NCBI GenBank assembly: GCA_947246775.1 | Contig: CAMXTM010000016.1 | Span: 1 to 14,796 of the forward strand | DNA length: 14,796 nt | Origin: an uncultured Clostridium sp. | Lineage (GTDB): Bacteria > Bacillota > Clostridia > Lachnospirales > Anaerotignaceae | Direction of reading: 5' to 3' | Part shown: positions 13,342-14,796 of the stretch, piece after piece | Position numbering within the stretch: the first letter of the stretch is position 1 | Layout of the letters: each line of letters begins with the position of its first letter | The notes under the pieces: model-generated | Databases searched by the model: none | What the model was told of the DNA's origin: nothing | The model's input: the letters and a program-made list of their open reading frames with translations, nothing else | Translations under genes and position numbers: made by a program

Positions 13342-14244
13342 TTAAAGACTTTTTCGATATTGTAGTGGTGTGATGTCCATAAATTCCCGAAATACTTTAC
13401 TAAAATAACTAGAACTGTTAAAGCCAACGGAAAGAGCAATTTCTGTAATCGAAAGAGCTGTATTTTGTAAAAGAGATATTGCAGTTGAAATACGATATTT
13501 TGTAATATAAGCTATTGGTGTTGTGTGTAGTATTTTTTCAAAACAGCGAAAACATTCTCTTTGGCTGATGTTTGCAACAGAAGAAAGTGTTTCAAGTGAG
13601 ATAGACTCATTGTAGTGTTTATGAATATATTCTAGTAGTTGTTTTATGCGCTGGTACTCTATGGTGTTGTATGTAGTAGGAGTAGTGAGTGCCTGCTGGC
13701 AGTTTTCTGTAATAAGATAAAAAATAGAAGAAAGATGTTCTCTTATACGAAACAAAAAAGCAGGTGGTTCTTCAACAAAAAGCGAACAAGCCTTTTGAAA
13801 ATGTTCAATGCAATTTTTTTGCCAATCTACTTCAGGAGAAAAAATAATATAGCTGAGATTTTGACAGTGTAGTAATGGTGTGATGTATTGTTTCATATAA
13901 ATACTTTCATCATAGCCACCTACTAATTTGTAATCAAAAACAGCAGTCACAAGAGAACAATTTTGTTGAGAAGATTTTTTCATAAAATGAAGTATATTTG
14001 TGTTAAGAAAAAGACACTGACCACATTGTAAAGTAAAAGAAGTTTCGCCTAAATCCACAAAAAGACTTCCCTCTGTTACGATAACCATTTCGATGTCTTC
14101 ATGCCAGTGCCAAGGGACTTCTGGACGGATATAATCAGCAAAATTGGTAGTGTAAATAGTGCAAGGGAAAAGTGGATTAACATGAGAATAAAGCTGTTTT
14201 TGGTTTTTGTCTGTAATCACTTTACAATGGTCTATTGCTTTCAT
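13342..14244 (-). CDS. AraC-family transcriptional regulator with N-terminal cupin
   Basis: A 300-residue regulator. The N-terminal cupin (about 25-100: PWHWHEDIEMVIVTEGSLFV, QCLFLNTNILHF) is the type that senses small ligands, often sugars. The C-terminal double helix-turn-helix (about 200-300) has SLETLSSVANISQRECFRCF for the first HTH and SITEIALSVGFNSSSYFSKV, FREFMDITPLQYRKS for the second, the AraC signature. The start is taken at ATG 14244 because AAAGGAG (minus strand, 14257-14251) lies 6 bases before it; the upstream open frame to 14424 crosses the promoter region and encodes no conserved residues. It is divergent from the small gene at 14372, and three direct repeats lie between them, suggesting autoregulation. 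Confidence 0.92.
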   Translation of the reverse strand: MKAIDHCKVITDKNQKQLYSHVNPLFPCTIYTTNFADYIRPEVPWHWHEDIEMVIVTEGSLFVDLGETSFTLQCGQCLFLNTNILHFMKKSSQQNCSLVTAVFDYKLVGGYDESIYMKQYITPLLHCQNLSYIIFSPEVDWQKNCIEHFQKACSLFVEEPPAFLFRIREHLSSIFYLITENCQQALTTPTTYNTIEYQRIKQLLEYIHKHYNESISLETLSSVANISQRECFRCFEKILHTTPIAYITKYRISTAISLLQNTALSITEIALSVGFNSSSYFSKVFREFMDITPLQYRKSL

Positions 14245-14254
14245 AAAAAACTCC

Positions 14255-14317
14255 TTTGGCAGTATTTTATTATTTTTTGACAGTATGATAAAAGAATTAC
14301 ATTTTTTTTGGCAGTAT
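14255..14317. promoter_or_regulatory. Three helically phased direct repeats, candidate AraC-regulator operator
   Basis: TTTGRCAGTAT occurs at 14255-14265, 14276-14286 and 14307-14317, all in the same orientation. Starts are 21 and 31 bp apart, close to two and three helical turns, so all lie on one DNA face. The first abuts the AraC gene Shine-Dalgarno. Direct repeats of this kind are typical AraC-family binding sites. No convincing -35/-10 pair could be chosen for either divergent gene. Confidence 0.65.
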
Positions 14318-14371
14318 AATGATAACAGAAAAAGAGAAAAAACACAATGATATAATAAAGGGGAGAAAGAT

Positions 14372-14785
14372 ATGGTAACAGTATATAACGTTGAAAATTT
14401 AGAGGTGTTTTTTGATACTATCAATCAGTTTCAAAATCCAGTCACAATACAGACAAAAAAGGGAGAATATAGTGAAGATTTAAGAAATAATGCGATGCTA
14501 CAAGAAGTGCTGTTGTCTGTTGCAGGTGAAAAAGGACTAGAGCAAATTTGTTTAGATATAGAGGGAAAAGAAGATATTGATAAAATTGTAATGGAAAATC
14601 CCGGATATATCCGTACGGGAAAAAATCAGATGCTGAAGGGAGGCATCTCCGACCCAAGGAATAAGGCATTGATGAAAATGTTTAATATGATCGGTATTGG
14701 AGAGCGTGCAGGGAGCGATTATTGCTTTCCTTTCCGAGGAAGAATACAGCAAGTCAGCAGATATCGCACGGCACATTGGTCTTAG
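14372..14785 (+). CDS. Chimeric ORF: small unrecognised protein fused in frame to a COG2865 remnant
   Basis: The frame opens with MVTVYNVENLEVFFDTINQ after AAAGGGGAG (14357-14365), a proper RBS. The first 74 or so residues form a small acidic alpha/beta protein that I do not identify, though it has the style of short conserved Clostridia proteins. From about residue 75 (NPGYIRTG) the sequence changes to the C-terminal part of AlbA/COG2865-type ATP-binding regulators (GGISDPRN, MFNMIGIGERAGS), and the last 22 residues (from DYCFPF) are out of frame with that family. G+C is about 32% before the junction (14401-14600) and about 48% after it. The original small gene has probably lost its last few codons, so the 137-residue product is likely an artefact of rearrangement. 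Confidence 0.6.
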   Translation: MVTVYNVENLEVFFDTINQFQNPVTIQTKKGEYSEDLRNNAMLQEVLLSVAGEKGLEQICLDIEGKEDIDKIVMENPGYIRTGKNQMLKGGISDPRNKALMKMFNMIGIGERAGSDYCFPFRGRIQQVSRYRTAHWS

Positions 14786-14796
14786 TGCGGCGCGGA
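14594..14796 (+). pseudogene. Decayed C-terminal end of an AlbA_2/COG2865-type ATP-binding winged-helix protein
   Basis: NPGYIRTG, LKGGISDPRN and MFNMIGIGERAGS are the hallmark end of the ATPase-like domain of COG2865 proteins (often called ATP-binding or RecG-like C-terminal proteins). In intact members GERAGSG is followed by a stretch leading to a C-terminal winged helix. Here the frame breaks just after GERAGS (about 14714-14717), and another frame starting GCG 14715 reads AIIAFLSEEEYSKSADIARH then IGLSAAR, the expected HTH, to the end of the window. The N-terminal AlbA domain, most of the ATPase domain and the segment between the two parts are missing. This is a relic with a 5' truncation and an internal frame-breaking deletion. 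It continues beyond 14796. Confidence 0.7.

Noticed and set aside
13639..13872. Plus-strand ORF of 77 residues
   Set aside because: Opposite strand of the AraC regulator, no RBS.
14348..14356. TGATATAAT as an extended -10 promoter for the gene at 14372
   Set aside because: Transcription would begin inside the RBS at 14357-14365, and no -35 is present; probably chance in AT-rich DNA.
14245..14424. Longer N-terminus for the AraC regulator starting at 14424
   Set aside because: It would cover the operator repeats and the RBS at 14251-14257 and overlap the divergent gene; residues there look like translated AT-rich spacer.
1..14796. CRISPR arrays, tRNA or rRNA genes, insertion sequences, riboswitches
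   Set aside because: No regularly spaced repeats, cloverleaf, rRNA-like segment, transposase or recognised aptamer was found by reading; the only mobile-like signal is the relic at the right edge.

Overview
The window is AT-rich (roughly one third G+C) and reads as the chromosome of a low-GC Gram-positive anaerobe of the class Clostridia, plausibly a Lachnospiraceae relative. The clues are strong AAAGGAGG-type ribosome binding sites, a prmA-rsmE-cysteine desulfurase-thiI gene order, a rhodanese-less ThiI, long-form HPF, an SLH-domain surface protein and a Hol_Tox-like small toxin. The assignment is inference from gene content and style, because no rRNA or tRNA is present.

Region 1 (1-4020) is a tightly packed translation-maintenance operon. 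It holds the 3' part of prmA (the start is outside the window), rsmE overlapping it by 8 bases, a NifS/NifZ-type cysteine desulfurase overlapping by 4 bases, then thiI, closed by a hairpin terminator. The last two form a sulfur donor/acceptor pair for tRNA 4-thiouridine. Region 2 (4042-5493) is a WYL-domain regulator followed by a GyrI-like effector-binding protein and a terminator. Region 3 (5632-8169) is one large secreted protein with three SLH modules and about seven degenerate repeats, ended by a strong terminator. Region 4 (8194-10464) has a radical SAM protein under a good sigma-A promoter, an unrecognised polytopic membrane protein and a 60-residue small protein, with a terminator.

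Region 5 (10478-10822) carries no long gene but is the most interesting part. A plus-strand RNA of about 115 nt, with its own extended -10 promoter and terminator, converges on a minus-strand 31-codon hydrophobic ORF. That ORF has a perfect promoter/Shine-Dalgarno arrangement and the sequence style of TxpA/BsrE/Hol_Tox type I toxins. The toxin Shine-Dalgarno is buried in a hairpin, and the plus-strand RNA contains a 9-nt perfect complement to it. The layout is that of a type I toxin-antitoxin locus with a shared bidirectional terminator.

Region 6 (10904-13328) has ychF, a metallophosphoesterase and long-form hpf, the last with a possible sigma-H-like promoter, closed by a very strong hairpin. 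Region 7 (13342-14796) is an AraC-family regulator on the minus strand and a divergent small gene. The shared intergenic region contains three 11-bp direct repeats spaced 21 and 31 bp apart, so they lie on one face of the helix. The small gene runs in frame into the decayed C-terminal end of an ATP-binding/winged-helix COG2865-type protein. G+C there rises from about 32% to about 48%, and a frameshift follows, which marks a recombination scar or imported relic at the window edge.
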